64,000 nt of DNA. Origin: Candidatus Brocadia sp. Lineage in GTDB: Bacteria; Planctomycetota; Brocadiia; Brocadiales; Brocadiaceae. The stretch covers positions 1-64,000 of the forward strand of contig SOEU01000015.1 of assembly GCA_021646415.1 (NCBI GenBank), given 5' to 3'. The notes under the pieces were generated by a model that was given only the letters and a program-made list of their open reading frames with translations, was not told the origin of the DNA and did not search any database. Below, in pieces: positions 8,749-18,013 of this stretch (positions within the stretch are counted from its first letter, which is position 1; each line of letters opens with the position of its first letter). The translations under genes were made by a program, and so were the position numbers.

Positions 8749-8967
8749 TTACACTTGTCTATAAATAATTCTGCCTTTATCGAGATCGTATGGTGACATT
8801 TCTATTGTCACTTTATCACCTGGCAATATCTTGATAAAATGCATCCGCATTTTTCCAGAAACATGTGCAAGTACCCTATGTCCATTCTGCAATTCTACCC
8901 AGAACATCGCATTAGGTAATGCTTCTTTTACAGTAGCTTCAACCCTAATTGGCTCTTCTTTTGCCAT
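8749..8967 (-). CDS. infA: Translation initiation factor IF-1
   Basis: 72 residues, the standard length. It is an OB-fold protein that occupies the A site during initiation, with [18 protein letters not shown] near 13-30, [15 protein letters not shown] near 39-53 and a [12 protein letters not shown]-terminus. It follows map by 23 bases and precedes rpmJ. Confidence 0.97.
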   Translation of the reverse strand: MAKEEPIRVEATVKEALPNAMFWVELQNGHRVLAHVSGKMRMHFIKILPGDKVTIEMSPYDLDKGRIIYRQV

Positions 8968-8990
8968 AAAAAAAGTATATTAAAAATCTT

Positions 8991-9743
8991 TTATAATGTC
9001 AAAATATCTGCCCCATTTTCTGTAATTACTACTGTATGTTCAAAATGCGCAGATAATTTTCTATCTTTTGTTACAACCGTCCATTTGTTATTTAACACCT
9101 CAGTATCACAATGACCCATACATATCATCGGTTCTATAGCAATCGTTACTCCCTGCATCAAAATTTCATCTGCTTCCAGTAACGATCTACTCACAAAATT
9201 AGGTACTTGAGGGTCTTCATGCATACATCTTCCAATTCCATGACCAGTATAATTTCGTATAACGGAGTAACCATTTTTCTCTACATAGTCTTGTATTGTC
9301 CGTGCAATTAAGGAAAGCTTTTCATTTGACTTTATGACACTAATTGCCAAGTAAAGCGACTTTTCACAAACATCAATAATTCGCTTGGCCTCTGCTGTTA
9401 TTTCTCCTATTGGTATTGTAAGCGCTGCATCAGCAACGTATTTACGATAGCCTACTCCAACGTCTACGCTAAGAATATCTCCGTTTTTCAGCCTTCGATT
9501 GCCTGGTATTCCATGAACCACTTCCTCATTTATTGAGGCACAGATACTTTTCGGAAACCCCCTATATCCTTTGAATATTGGTATTCCCCCTTGACTTATA
9601 ATATACTTTTCAAGCTCTGCATTTATATAGTCTGTCGTTACATCGTTCTTTGCTATTTCCTTGGCTAGCCGTAGAGCATCTGCAGTAATTTTTCCAGCCA
9701 CCCTCATTAATTCAATTTCTCGGGGTGATTTTCGAACAATCAA
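8991..9743 (-). CDS. map: Methionine aminopeptidase, type I
   Basis: 250-residue dinuclear metallopeptidase that removes the initiator methionine from nascent proteins. The metal ligands are visible: Asp94 and Asp105 (SVDVGVGYRKYVAD), the His of GHGIGRCMHEDP, the Glu of IEPMICMG and the last Glu of EHTVVITENG; His78 lies in VVHGIP. The start is TTG at 9743, one base after the adk stop, with GGAG nine bases ahead. It belongs to the secY-adk-map-infA segment of the spc operon. Confidence 0.96.
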   Translation of the reverse strand: MIVRKSPREIELMRVAGKITADALRLAKEIAKNDVTTDYINAELEKYIISQGGIPIFKGYRGFPKSICASINEEVVHGIPGNRRLKNGDILSVDVGVGYRKYVADAALTIPIGEITAEAKRIIDVCEKSLYLAISVIKSNEKLSLIARTIQDYVEKNGYSVIRNYTGHGIGRCMHEDPQVPNFVSRSLLEADEILMQGVTIAIEPMICMGHCDTEVLNNKWTVVTKDRKLSAHFEHTVVITENGADILTL

Positions 9744-9744
9744 C

Positions 9745-10428
9745 TCAAACTACTCCATAGCCAATCAAGGGTCTGTTCATCAGGGTACACTCAATGGTAT
9801 CTAATATGTTTTTAGTAATTATCTCTATATTTGCATCAGATATAATTTCTTTTAAGATACCATTCTTTTTATAATACTCAATGAGGTCTTCAGTTTGGTC
9901 GTGATAAACTCTTATCCTTTCCGATACGGTTTCTGATTTATCATCTGCACGTTGGTACAACTTTCCCCCACATTTGTCGCAAATTCCTTCTTTCGCAGAT
10001 GGAACAAATTTTAGATGATAATTAGCCCCACAATCGCTACAAATTCTCCTACCTGATAATCGGAGAACCACATTTTCTTCTGATACCGAAAAATAAAATA
10101 CCAAGTCCAACTTATTCCCGAGCTTTTCTAACATCTCATCCAATACTTTCGCCTGAGAAAGCGTCCTCGGAAATCCGTCTAATATAAATCCACCTTTACA
10201 ATCGTCCCGTAAGATACGATCTTTGATGATATCGACAACTATCTGATCCGGTACTAATAATCCTTTCTCTATATAATCGCTCGCCTTTATGCCCGTTTCA
10301 GTACCTGTCTCAACTGCCTCCCTCAATAAATTACCAGAAGATATATGCGGCAACTTTTTTACCTTACTAACGGTTTCAGCCTGTGTACCTTTACCTGCGC
10401 CAGGAGGCCCTAGAAACACAATTCTCAT
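9745..10428 (-). CDS. adk: Adenylate kinase with zinc-binding LID
   Basis: Interconverts ATP + AMP and 2 ADP. It has 227 residues with P-loop GPPGAGKGTQ at 7-16, the AMP-binding GNLLREAV near 32-39 and DGFPRTLSQA near 84-93. The LID carries Cys130, Cys133, Cys150 and Cys153, the structural zinc site of Gram-positive-type and many other adenylate kinases. Its start overlaps the secY stop by four bases (ATGA), indicating translational coupling. Confidence 0.97.
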   Translation of the reverse strand: MRIVFLGPPGAGKGTQAETVSKVKKLPHISSGNLLREAVETGTETGIKASDYIEKGLLVPDQIVVDIIKDRILRDDCKGGFILDGFPRTLSQAKVLDEMLEKLGNKLDLVFYFSVSEENVVLRLSGRRICSDCGANYHLKFVPSAKEGICDKCGGKLYQRADDKSETVSERIRVYHDQTEDLIEYYKKNGILKEIISDANIEIITKNILDTIECTLMNRPLIGYGVV

Positions 10429-11807
10429 CCCATTCTTCCTCTAATTCTAGAGCCACCGCTGAGAAAACCACTATATTGCCTCATAATCATATGAGATTCT
10501 ATCCTTTGAACCATATCAAGCGCCACCCCAACGATTATCAGCAAACCTGTCCCACCGTAAAAACCAGCTATAGCACGGTTAAGCTCAAACCCCCCCGCCA
10601 CAAGCTTAGGTAAAATTGCAATTAAAGCCAGAAAAGCAGCACCAGCTAACGTAATTTTGCCCATAATCCCTTCTAAATATTCTGCGGTCCTTTGCCCTGG
10701 CCTAATCCCAGGTATAAAACTCCCATAATCTTTCATATTATTCGACATCTCTTTAGGATTAAACTGTATGGCAGTCCAAAAATAACAAAAGAACGTTATT
10801 AGAAGAATATAAAGTATAACGTAAATTACTCCACCTTGCAAAATATCAGATAAACGTGAAGTGACCCAGTATCCAAAACTACCAGGCTCCAGCCTGACTT
10901 GGACACCCTGCATAATCGCAGCCGGAAAAATTAAAAGTGACTGTGCAAATATTATTGGCATCACACCAGCTTGATTCACGCGCAGGGGCAAAAAATGCCT
11001 TTGTCCGCCATATACCTTCCTTCCACGCGTGTGTTTCGCCTGCTGTACAGGTATGCGCCTCTGTCCTTGCGTGATATACACAACACCACCAACAATTGAG
11101 AAAAACATACCTAACAGTATGATTAATTTTACAATCCCAATCTGATGTTCAGCCGGCGTTACAGAAAAGGTAAAGTTCTGCATTACCTGAGAAAATGCCC
11201 AAGGTAAGCGGTCAATAATACCAACCATGATAACTATCGAAATCCCACTGCCTATCCCATGTTCCTCTATTTGCTCTCCAATCCACATTAAAATCATCGT
11301 CCCCGTGGTCAACAGAAGCGCAGCCATAGCCTGAAATCCAAAACCTTGGAGATATACAGGAATTACTGGAGCACCATTAATTTCGACAGTATAAAGCGTT
11401 CTCGTCATCACAAAAGCTTGAAAGAGGCATAATCCCACAGTCGCAAGGCGAGTATATTGGTTGATCTTCTTTCTTCCTACCTCACCCTCCTTCTGTAATC
11501 TTTCTAAATAGGGCACCACACCTACCAACAGTTGGAAAATGATGGATGCACTAATGTACGGCATAACCCCTAAACCAAAGATAGCACCAGAAGCCAATGC
11601 CCCCCCGGCAAACATATCTACAAGTCCTAATAACTGACCAACACCGGTTTGCGTAAACTGATTAAAGTAAGACTTCAGTACCATCGTATCGATCCCCGGA
11701 ATCGGTATATAAACACCAACACGACATAAAGCTATAAGCCCGAGAGTTATTAGTACTTTCTTACGTAGTTCAGGTATTCGAAAAATATTTCCAAATTGTT
11801 CGATCAT
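10425..11807 (-). CDS. secY: Protein translocase subunit SecY
   Basis: 460-residue core channel of the Sec translocon in the inner membrane, with about ten transmembrane segments. Signature stretches are GLGVMPYISASIIFQLL near 79-95, and RGRKVYGGQRHFLPLRVNQAG near 262-282 in the cytosolic loop that binds SecA or the ribosome. It works with SecE, encoded upstream in this block. It overlaps rplO and adk by four bases on either side. Confidence 0.97.
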   Translation of the reverse strand: MIEQFGNIFRIPELRKKVLITLGLIALCRVGVYIPIPGIDTMVLKSYFNQFTQTGVGQLLGLVDMFAGGALASGAIFGLGVMPYISASIIFQLLVGVVPYLERLQKEGEVGRKKINQYTRLATVGLCLFQAFVMTRTLYTVEINGAPVIPVYLQGFGFQAMAALLLTTGTMILMWIGEQIEEHGIGSGISIVIMVGIIDRLPWAFSQVMQNFTFSVTPAEHQIGIVKLIILLGMFFSIVGGVVYITQGQRRIPVQQAKHTRGRKVYGGQRHFLPLRVNQAGVMPIIFAQSLLIFPAAIMQGVQVRLEPGSFGYWVTSRLSDILQGGVIYVILYILLITFFCYFWTAIQFNPKEMSNNMKDYGSFIPGIRPGQRTAEYLEGIMGKITLAGAAFLALIAILPKLVAGGFELNRAIAGFYGGTGLLIIVGVALDMVQRIESHMIMRQYSGFLSGGSRIRGRMG

Positions 11808-12247
11808 GACAGGACCTTTGCTTTCCCTCCTGCTGCTTCAATCTTTTCCATTGCCACCTTACTGAATTTATGCGCTACGACGGTCAAAGAGGTTTTAATC
11901 TCACCGTCACCGAGTACTTTTATACCATCTAAAACTTTTTTAATGATCCCGGATTCTTTTAACTTGTCAATAGTTACCGTTGTGCCATTATCAAACTGAG
12001 CAATATCTTTAATATTGACGATAGCATATTTCTTTTTAAATGGATTATTAAATCCTCTCTTTGGTAACCTGCGGAAAAGAGGCGTTTGTCCACCCTCAAA
12101 TTGTATCGTTGTTTCATTCCCAGACCTTGCCGTTGCGCCTTTCCCCCCCCTACCAGAGGTTTTTCCCATCCCTGATCCTCTACCGCGACCAACTCTCCTC
12201 TTGCGTTTTCTATGAAACGGCATTGATTTTACATCCATAAAATTCAT
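11804..12247 (-). CDS. rplO: 50S ribosomal protein L15
   Basis: 147 residues. The long basic glycine-rich N-terminal arm (RVGRGRGSGMGKTSGRGGKG, about 18-37) and the FEGGQTPLFRRLPKRGF motif near 50-66 are typical. ATGA overlaps join it to rpsE upstream and secY downstream. Because rpsE and rplO overlap, there is no room for rpmD (L30), which normally sits between them. Confidence 0.97.
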   Translation of the reverse strand: MNFMDVKSMPFHRKRKRRVGRGRGSGMGKTSGRGGKGATARSGNETTIQFEGGQTPLFRRLPKRGFNNPFKKKYAIVNIKDIAQFDNGTTVTIDKLKESGIIKKVLDGIKVLGDGEIKTSLTVVAHKFSKVAMEKIEAAGGKAKVLS

Positions 12248-12729
12248 TCTATCTTCACTCCCCTTAGCTCTTCAATCTCTTCCTTTGTTCTCAAGGATTG
12301 CAATCCTATCAATGTCGCCTTGGCCACATTAAGCGGATTTCTCTTACCGTAACACTTTGTCAAGATATTCGTAATCCCTGCCGATTCAAGTACAGCCCGC
12401 GCCGAAGCCCCCGCCTTAATACCAGTTCCAGGTGATGCTGGTTTTAAAAAAATATTAGCGGCCTTAAACCTTCCCCACACCACATGTGGTATTGTTCCGC
12501 CCATCAACGGAATTTTAACCATTTGCTTCTTGGCTTCCTTAACTGCCTTACTGACGGCATTCGGTACTTCACGCGCCTTACCAAACCCAATGCCAACACT
12601 ACCTTTCTTATCACCAACAACCACAAGGGCGCTAAAACTCATTGACTTTCCACCCTTCGTTACGGTTGTACAACGATTGACCCTTATAACTGTTTCTTCT
12701 AAATTTATAGGTTCTTCAAAACGTGCCAA
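12244..12729 (-). CDS. rpsE: 30S ribosomal protein S5
   Basis: 161-residue protein involved in decoding accuracy and mRNA helicase activity. RVNRCTTVTKGGKSMSFSAL near 17-36, GKAREVPNAVSKA and MGGTIPH are conserved. The next gene, rplO, starts within its stop codon; rpmD is absent. It follows rplR by 27 bases. Confidence 0.97.
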   Translation of the reverse strand: MARFEEPINLEETVIRVNRCTTVTKGGKSMSFSALVVVGDKKGSVGIGFGKAREVPNAVSKAVKEAKKQMVKIPLMGGTIPHVVWGRFKAANIFLKPASPGTGIKAGASARAVLESAGITNILTKCYGKRNPLNVAKATLIGLQSLRTKEEIEELRGVKIE

Positions 12730-12756
12730 ATGAATCTCCTTGTAATAATCCGCTTT

Positions 12757-13125
12757 TTAAAAACTCAGATTATGCTTTCTTGCACTTTCAGCCAATGCCT
12801 TTATCCTGCCGTGGTACTTATAACCGCCTTTATCAAAGACAACTTTTGTAATTCCCTTATTCTTTGCTTCGTCAGCAATTTTTTTCCCAACAATCTCCGC
12901 TGCCTTCACGTTCCCACCATACTTGATCTGCGACTGAATGTCGGGAGATTGTGTCGATGCGGCAGCCAAAGTCCTTCCCTCAATATCATTAATAATTTGG
13001 CAATAAATATGCCTTAACGTTCGACAGACGCTTAAACGTGGTCTTTCACTAGTTCCAATTACCTTCCGTCTAATCCTCAAATGACGTCTAGTTCTTTTAC
13101 GTATTTTTTCCTTTATACGATTCAT
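12757..13125 (-). CDS. rplR: 50S ribosomal protein L18
   Basis: 122-residue 5S rRNA-binding protein of the central protuberance. The basic N-terminus, [20 protein letters not shown] near 28-47, and the C-terminal [18 protein letters not shown] near 96-113 are typical. It lies between rplF and rpsE. Confidence 0.96.
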   Translation of the reverse strand: MNRIKEKIRKRTRRHLRIRRKVIGTSERPRLSVCRTLRHIYCQIINDIEGRTLAAASTQSPDIQSQIKYGGNVKAAEIVGKKIADEAKNKGITKVVFDKGGYKYHGRIKALAESARKHNLSF

Positions 13126-13145
13126 AATTAAGCCCTTTATATCAG

Positions 13146-13709
13146 CTATGCACCACCAGAAGTGAATGCCTTTCCAGCCTTTCTCTTAATAACTTCACCT
13201 TCATATTTAATTCCCATCCCTTTATACGGCTCAGGTGGCTTCATTCCTCTTATTACTGCAGAAAATTGTCCTACCATTTGTTTGTCAGGACCAGACACTG
13301 TAAGTTTCGCCGGGTTGGTAGGATTAGTAACATCCACTTTTATCCCCTTTGGAATCTCCAAATGCACCGGATGTGTATAACCAAGCAATAAAACAAGGTC
13401 CTTGCCTTGTATCTTGGCATTATATCCAAGCCCAACAATTTCAAGATTTTTTGAAAAACCGTTAGTAACACCTGTAATCATGTTTGCTATAAGCGCGCGA
13501 GTCAAACCATGCAGCGCTTTATGATACTTTTCGTCAGTAGGTCTTTTTACTAAAATCTGTTTACCCTGTTGATTATATTCTATTGCAATATCAGGATGAA
13601 AGACCTGACTCAGTTTTCCTTTCGATCCTTCAACATTCAACGTGTTGCCAGCTATTGACAACTTTACATCATTTGGAACTTTAACCGGTTGCTTCCCTAT
13701 TCGCGACAT
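13146..13709 (-). CDS. rplF: 50S ribosomal protein L6
   Basis: 187 residues made of two related RNA-binding domains. [15 protein letters not shown] at the N-terminus, [14 protein letters not shown] near 68-81, and [15 protein letters not shown] near 153-167 are family markers; it contacts the sarcin-ricin loop region. It lies 20 bases before rplR and 26 bases after rpsH. Confidence 0.97.
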   Translation of the reverse strand: MSRIGKQPVKVPNDVKLSIAGNTLNVEGSKGKLSQVFHPDIAIEYNQQGKQILVKRPTDEKYHKALHGLTRALIANMITGVTNGFSKNLEIVGLGYNAKIQGKDLVLLLGYTHPVHLEIPKGIKVDVTNPTNPAKLTVSGPDKQMVGQFSAVIRGMKPPEPYKGMGIKYEGEVIKRKAGKAFTSGGA

Positions 13710-13735
13710 ATTAAGCCTCTATCCAGATAAAACTG

Positions 13736-14137
13736 CTACGATACAATACAAATAAGCTCGCCACCTATTTTTTGTCTCCTACATTCTTTATCACTGATAA
13801 CTCCTTTTGATGTTGAGTATATCGCAACCCCTATCCCACCAAAAACTTTTTCAACTTCCTTTGTCTTCTTATAAATTCTTCGGCTCGATTTGCTCACTCT
13901 CTCTAATTTATTGATTATTTTCTGTTTTAACGGCCCATATTTTAGATAAACCCTAACGGTATTTTGTTTATTTTCGCCCGGTATCTCTTTGAACTCTTTT
14001 ATATAACCTTCTTCTTTTAAGATTTTCAAAATTGATAACTTTAACTTTGACAAGGGAATATCAACACTCTCACGCCTTATCGTATTTGCATTTCTAATAC
14101 GCGTAAGCATATCAGAAATTGGATCTGTCATACACAT
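13736..14137 (-). CDS. rpsH: 30S ribosomal protein S8
   Basis: 133-residue central-domain assembly protein. The N-terminal TDPISDMLTRIRNA and the C-terminal segment with IYSTSKGVISDKECRRQKIG and GGELICIVS are conserved. The first ATG (14137) has AAGGA about nine bases upstream and is preferred over the ATG two codons later, although most S8 proteins would start near the latter. In E. coli S8 represses the spc operon by binding near the L5 start; no such structure was identified here. Confidence 0.96.
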   Translation of the reverse strand: MCMTDPISDMLTRIRNANTIRRESVDIPLSKLKLSILKILKEEGYIKEFKEIPGENKQNTVRVYLKYGPLKQKIINKLERVSKSSRRIYKKTKEVEKVFGGIGVAIYSTSKGVISDKECRRQKIGGELICIVS

Positions 14138-14194
14138 TGTTATATTTCCTTAAATTTTAACAGAATCTTCAGTCATTATTCACTTACTTTTTCA

Positions 14195-14380
14195 CTACCA
14201 ACTTGCCTTTTTTACCCCTGGTATCTCACCCTTTGAAGCAAGCTTTCTAAAACAAAGCCTGCAAATCTGAAACCTTCGGTAGTAAGCCCTGCGACGCCCG
14301 CATAGTTTACATCTATTATACTTTCTTGTTTGATATTTTGGTTCTTTCTTCGATTTCTCAATAAGACATTTCCTTGCCAT
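14195..14380 (-). CDS. rpsN: 30S ribosomal protein S14 type Z (zinc-type)
   Basis: 61 residues, the short zinc form. Cys24, Cys27, Cys40 and Cys43 (CKLC and CRLC) build the ribbon, and the C-terminus [12 protein letters not shown] is diagnostic. Its place between rplE and rpsH is conserved. Together with S4, L24, L33 and L36 it shows a zinc-dependent set of ribosomal proteins. Confidence 0.97.
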   Translation of the reverse strand: MARKCLIEKSKKEPKYQTRKYNRCKLCGRRRAYYRRFQICRLCFRKLASKGEIPGVKKASW

Positions 14381-14389
14381 TCATACTCC

Positions 14390-14932
14390 CTATTCTGATC
14401 TAAAAGGCATACCTAATAATCTTAATAATTCGCAGGATTGCTCATTCGAATTGCCAGTGATTACCATAGTAATATCCATCCCTTGAACAAATTCAACCGT
14501 ATCCACACTTATTTCAGGAAACACGATCTGTTCTGTAAGTCCAACGGTATAGTTTCCACGACCATCAAATGACTTCGTAGAAAGCCCTCTAAAATCTCTT
14601 ATCCTTGGTAATACAATGCTGATCAAACGGTCCAAAAATTCATACATTTTTTTTCCACGCAACGTTACCTTACATCCAACAGCCTGATCTTTCCTGAGTT
14701 TAAAACCGGAAATAGCCTTTTTGGCTTTTGTAATGAGAGGCTTTTGGCCTGCTATAATTGTGAGGTGTTCTACCCCCTCCTCAATAAGTTTTTTATTCTC
14801 TGTTGCCCTACCCATGCCCATATTGATAACTATCTTCTGAAGTCTGGGTACAGATAATCTATTAGTATATCTGAACTTCTCTGTAAGTTGAGGCACCACC
14901 TGCTGTTTATACTTTTCTAACAATCTCGCCAT
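14390..14932 (-). CDS. rplE: 50S ribosomal protein L5
   Basis: 180-residue 5S rRNA-binding protein of the central protuberance. [14 protein letters not shown] near 28-41, [20 protein letters not shown] near 56-75 and [18 protein letters not shown] near 124-141 are typical. It lies nine bases before rpsN. Confidence 0.97.
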   Translation of the reverse strand: MARLLEKYKQQVVPQLTEKFRYTNRLSVPRLQKIVINMGMGRATENKKLIEEGVEHLTIIAGQKPLITKAKKAISGFKLRKDQAVGCKVTLRGKKMYEFLDRLISIVLPRIRDFRGLSTKSFDGRGNYTVGLTEQIVFPEISVDTVEFVQGMDITMVITGNSNEQSCELLRLLGMPFRSE

Positions 14933-14951
14933 ATTTTAAATCCCATAACCT

Positions 14952-15287
14952 TCATTCTGCCGACACTATTTCGGAACCACAATAAACACACGCACGAAGC
15001 TTATCACCATGATCCAATATCTTTTTTTTTGTCCTCACACCCCTATTGTACTTTTTACAGCTTTTATTTTGGCAAATTGGCAGCACATTCGCGATAGAAA
15101 GGGAGGCCTCTTTTTGTATCCTCCCGCCCTGCGGATTTTTCTGACTAGGCTTTGTATGCTTGTAAACCAAATTAACACCTTTTATTACAACTCGCTCCTT
15201 ATCACGTAAAACTTTTATTATCTTTCCTGTTTTACCCGCTTCATTCCCTGCCATTACTGCAACTAAATCATTCACACGAACATGCAT
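14952..15287 (-). CDS. rplX: 50S ribosomal protein L24 with C-terminal cysteine ribbon
   Basis: Assembly-initiating large-subunit protein with an N-terminal KOW domain (MAGNEAGKTGKIIKVLRDKE near residues 12-31, then GVNLVYKHTKP). An in-frame TTG lies four codons upstream, but the ATG at 15287 has GGAG six bases ahead, giving 111 residues. Beyond the usual core, the C-terminal part carries Cys72, Cys77, Cys100 and Cys103 (C-X4-C and C-X2-C), which looks like a zinc ribbon; many L24 proteins have at most the final CxxC. It sits between rplN and rplE. Confidence 0.95.
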   Translation of the reverse strand: MHVRVNDLVAVMAGNEAGKTGKIIKVLRDKERVVIKGVNLVYKHTKPSQKNPQGGRIQKEASLSIANVLPICQNKSCKKYNRGVRTKKKILDHGDKLRACVYCGSEIVSAE

Positions 15288-15334
15288 AAATCTCTCCAAA
15301 ATGTACCTATTACCCTTGCTCTATCTGAATCAGC

Positions 15335-15703
15335 CTACACCACTTCTGCAGCCAACGATACTATCTTCATAAAATTCTTTTGCCGTAATTCCCTGGCAAC
15401 GGCACCAAAAATGCGCGTTCCTCTCGGGTTACCATCATTGTCAATAATAACTATAGCATTCTTATCAAATTTTAAATACGACCCATCGTCTCTACGAATA
15501 TTTTTTTTTGTCCTGACAACAACCCCCTTCACAACATCTCCTTTTTTCACTACTCCTTCGGGGATAGCTTTCTTTACTGCGGCAACAATAACATCACCAA
15601 CAGCCGCATATTTTCTGCCACTCCCCCCCAGCACCTTGATACATGTAGCCCTTTTGGCACCACTGTTATCTGCAATGTCCAGTTTTGTTTGTTCCATTAT
15701 CAT
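15335..15703 (-). CDS. rplN: 50S ribosomal protein L14
   Basis: 122 residues, the standard length. [20 protein letters not shown] near 8-27 and the C-terminal [20 protein letters not shown] match the family; it forms an inter-subunit bridge. The first ATG (15703) has GGAG eight bases ahead; an alternative ATG is two codons later. It is the first gene of the spc segment, with no separate promoter visible after rpsQ. Confidence 0.97.
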   Translation of the reverse strand: MIMEQTKLDIADNSGAKRATCIKVLGGSGRKYAAVGDVIVAAVKKAIPEGVVKKGDVVKGVVVRTKKNIRRDDGSYLKFDKNAIVIIDNDGNPRGTRIFGAVARELRQKNFMKIVSLAAEVV

Positions 15704-15724
15704 TTCAAAAACTCCAATTACTAT

Positions 15725-15994
15725 TTAATGCTTCGCTTTCTCTATGATCTTCACCAATTTTGTAGTTTTCGTTTTGCTCAGCGGCCTCGTTTCTATAATT
15801 TCTACCCTATCACCCAGCCCCGCCTGATTGTTTTCGTCGTGTGCCTTATATACGGTAGACCGTTTTATGTACTTTTCATATCTCGGATGTTTAATAAGGC
15901 GCACTACCTCTACCACTATCGTCTTGTGCATCCTATTGCCTACCACCATTCCAACAACTTTCCTCTTTCTACCGCGCGGATATCCAAGACTCAT
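15725..15994 (-). CDS. rpsQ: 30S ribosomal protein S17
   Basis: 89-residue OB-fold 16S rRNA-binding protein. RKRKVVGMVVGNRMHKTIVVEV near residues 9-30 and DRVEIIETRPLSKTK near 61-75 are conserved. Its ATG overlaps the rpmC stop by four bases. The tail ends VKIIEKAKH. Confidence 0.96.
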   Translation of the reverse strand: MSLGYPRGRKRKVVGMVVGNRMHKTIVVEVVRLIKHPRYEKYIKRSTVYKAHDENNQAGLGDRVEIIETRPLSKTKTTKLVKIIEKAKH

Positions 15995-16221
15995 TTGCTT
16001 TCCACTCCTTCATTTTGAGAATATTTATTAATACCTAAATCAATCTCCCGTAGGATAGTTTCTAATCTTGCTATATTTTTTTTAATACTTTTCCTCTGCG
16101 CAGGATTTCTGGTTTCTCCTGCCTGCCACTGGAAACAAATATTTAGTAATTCCCGCCTGCTAGCTTCAATTTCATCTATAATTTCCTGCTTAGATTTAGT
16201 TCTAATTTCACTGGCCTTCAA
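15991..16221 (-). CDS. rpmC: 50S ribosomal protein L29
   Basis: 76 residues, two helices, located at the peptide exit where SRP and trigger factor dock. Start [14 protein letters not shown] and the motif FQWQAGETRNPAQRKSIKKN near residues 30-49 are typical. Four-base overlaps link it to rplP and rpsQ. Confidence 0.95.
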   Translation of the reverse strand: MKASEIRTKSKQEIIDEIEASRRELLNICFQWQAGETRNPAQRKSIKKNIARLETILREIDLGINKYSQNEGVESK

Positions 16222-16637
16222 ATCGTCTTTCTCCTTTGAACAAGGCGTACTTTCACTGGCATTTTATGAGCGATTCTGTTAAAAGTCAGTTTGGCAATTT
16301 CCTCATTAATCCCACTCAACTCATAGAGCATAGTCCCAGGTTTTACTACGGCAACCCAAAATTCAGGCTCACCCTTACCTTTACCCATTCGAGTTTCTAT
16401 AGGCTTTGATGAAACAGATTTATGAGGGAAAACCCGTATAGTTAACTTTCCTTCCCTTGGAAGGTATTGTGAAGCTGAGACCCTCCCTGCTTCCAGTTGT
16501 TGGGCTGTTATCCAGCCTGGTTCCAAAGATTGCAAACCAAACTCACCAAAGGCTACTGTATTACCCCGTGTAGCATTTCCTTTAATTTTCTGCCTTTGCG
16601 ACTTCCTGAACTTCACCCTCTTTGGCATCAGGCGCAT
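16218..16637 (-). CDS. rplP: 50S ribosomal protein L16
   Basis: 139-residue A-site-side protein. [19 protein letters not shown] begins at the fourth codon; [20 protein letters not shown] near 31-50 and [17 protein letters not shown] near 84-100 are conserved. AAGGAG seven bases before the first ATG (16637) supports that start rather than the ATG three codons later. Either way the gene begins inside the 3' end of rpsC (56-base overlap), because S3 has a longer C-terminal tail. Confidence 0.95.
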   Translation of the reverse strand: MRLMPKRVKFRKSQRQKIKGNATRGNTVAFGEFGLQSLEPGWITAQQLEAGRVSASQYLPREGKLTIRVFPHKSVSSKPIETRMGKGKGEPEFWVAVVKPGTMLYELSGINEEIAKLTFNRIAHKMPVKVRLVQRRKTI

Positions 16638-17280
16638 GTTTCTTCTCCTTCACTGAACCAATTAAACCTTTATATATCCACACCTTTACTCCAATCACAC
16701 CATATGTGGTCTTAGCTTCTGCAAAACCATAATCGACATCAGCCCTTAAAGTATGTAAAGGAATACTTCCAAATGACATCTTTTCTGTCCGAGCAATTTC
16801 TGCCCCCCCTAGTCTGCCTGCCACCTGCATCCTCACTCCCTTCGCACCGGCATCTACGGATGCATCCATAGCCTTCTTCATCGCCCTTCTGAAGGCAGCT
16901 CTTTTCTCCAATTGCTCTGCTATGTTTTCTGCGACTAGTTGCGCATACAACTCTGGCCTGCTAATTTCTTTTATTTTTATAACGACTTCACGACCTATAA
17001 ATTTCTGCAGCTCGTCTCTGAGTTTGTCAACCTCAGCTCCTTTTCTGCCTATAATCAAACCTGGGCGTGCAGTGTGTAATGTTACTTTCGCATCTTGCCG
17101 AGTTCTTTCTATCTCAATAAAAGGTATTCCAGCAAAACCATAACTTTTCTTTATTATCTTACGTATCTTCTGATCTTCCACCAGTAAAGAACCAAAATCC
17201 TTTTTATCGGCATACCAAAGGGACTTCCAACCTTCCGTAATTCCTATCCTGAAACCTATTGGGCAAACCTTTTGACCCAT
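16582..17280 (-). CDS. rpsC: 30S ribosomal protein S3
   Basis: 232-residue protein at the mRNA entry. The N-terminus [13 protein letters not shown], the type-2 KH motif [18 protein letters not shown] near residues 75-92, and the C-terminal domain with [19 protein letters not shown] near 149-167 are typical. The last 20 residues form a charged tail that overlaps rplP by 56 bases. Confidence 0.97.
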   Translation of the reverse strand: MGQKVCPIGFRIGITEGWKSLWYADKKDFGSLLVEDQKIRKIIKKSYGFAGIPFIEIERTRQDAKVTLHTARPGLIIGRKGAEVDKLRDELQKFIGREVVIKIKEISRPELYAQLVAENIAEQLEKRAAFRRAMKKAMDASVDAGAKGVRMQVAGRLGGAEIARTEKMSFGSIPLHTLRADVDYGFAEAKTTYGVIGVKVWIYKGLIGSVKEKKHAPDAKEGEVQEVAKAEN

Positions 17281-17289
17281 TTCTTCTCC

Positions 17290-17649
17290 TCATTTATTTT
17301 TAAATATTTGACTCTTAGCCTTTTCAGACAACACCACGGTAATATGACTTGTACGTTTTAATATGCGCGCTGACATTCCGCGCGGTCTTGGACGTTGCCA
17401 TTTTCGGCTTGGTCCTGCATCCACAAGGGCCTGTGTCACGTATAACGAATCAATATCCACATCTAGATTTTCGCTTGCCGCTGCTATCGCCGCCCTTATT
17501 GTCTTATCGATCATGGAGGATGACCGTTTATGAGTTACCCTCAATATTCTTAATGCATCATTAACTGATTTCCCACGGACAAGATCTATTACATATCTTG
17601 CCTTTCGCGGAGATATCCTTGCGTATTTATAACAGGATCTGAATTCCAT
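17290..17649 (-). CDS. rplV: 50S ribosomal protein L22
   Basis: 119 residues; lines the exit tunnel with its hairpin. RISPRKARYVIDLVRGKSV near 11-29 and the hairpin segment QALVDAGPSRKWQRPRPRGM near 74-93 are conserved. It lies nine bases before rpsC and 51 after rpsS. Confidence 0.97.
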   Translation of the reverse strand: MEFRSCYKYARISPRKARYVIDLVRGKSVNDALRILRVTHKRSSSMIDKTIRAAIAAASENLDVDIDSLYVTQALVDAGPSRKWQRPRPRGMSARILKRTSHITVVLSEKAKSQIFKNK

Positions 17650-17700
17650 CGCTACCCGACCTTTCAGTGTGCCACTCTAAAAATAAACCCTTACAACTCA

Positions 17701-17985
17701 CTATCCATGCGGGGCTTCTTTCTTTTTCACACCCCCATGAGCTCTAAAAATTCTTGTTTGGGCAAATTCACCAAGCTTGTGACCAACCATATCATCCGTA
17801 ACAAAAAGTTTTTGAAATGTTTTGCCATTATGGATCATAAAAGTATGCGATACAAATTCAGGCACAATCGTACAACTTCTTGACCAAGTCCGGATAGGCT
17901 CACTACCCCCAGAATCTTTTTGCTTCAATACTTTCTTCATCAACTTACTGTCAATATATGGTCCCTTTTTAACTGAACGACTCAT
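17701..17985 (-). CDS. rpsS: 30S ribosomal protein S19
   Basis: 94-residue head protein. MSRSVKKGPYIDSKLMKKV at the N-terminus, and GKTFQKLFVTDDMVGHKLGE near 54-73, are diagnostic. It lies between rplB and rplV. Confidence 0.97.
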   Translation of the reverse strand: MSRSVKKGPYIDSKLMKKVLKQKDSGGSEPIRTWSRSCTIVPEFVSHTFMIHNGKTFQKLFVTDDMVGHKLGEFAQTRIFRAHGGVKKKEAPHG

Positions 17986-18013
17986 ATTGTCTCCTGAGTA
18001 CTAATTTTCCATC

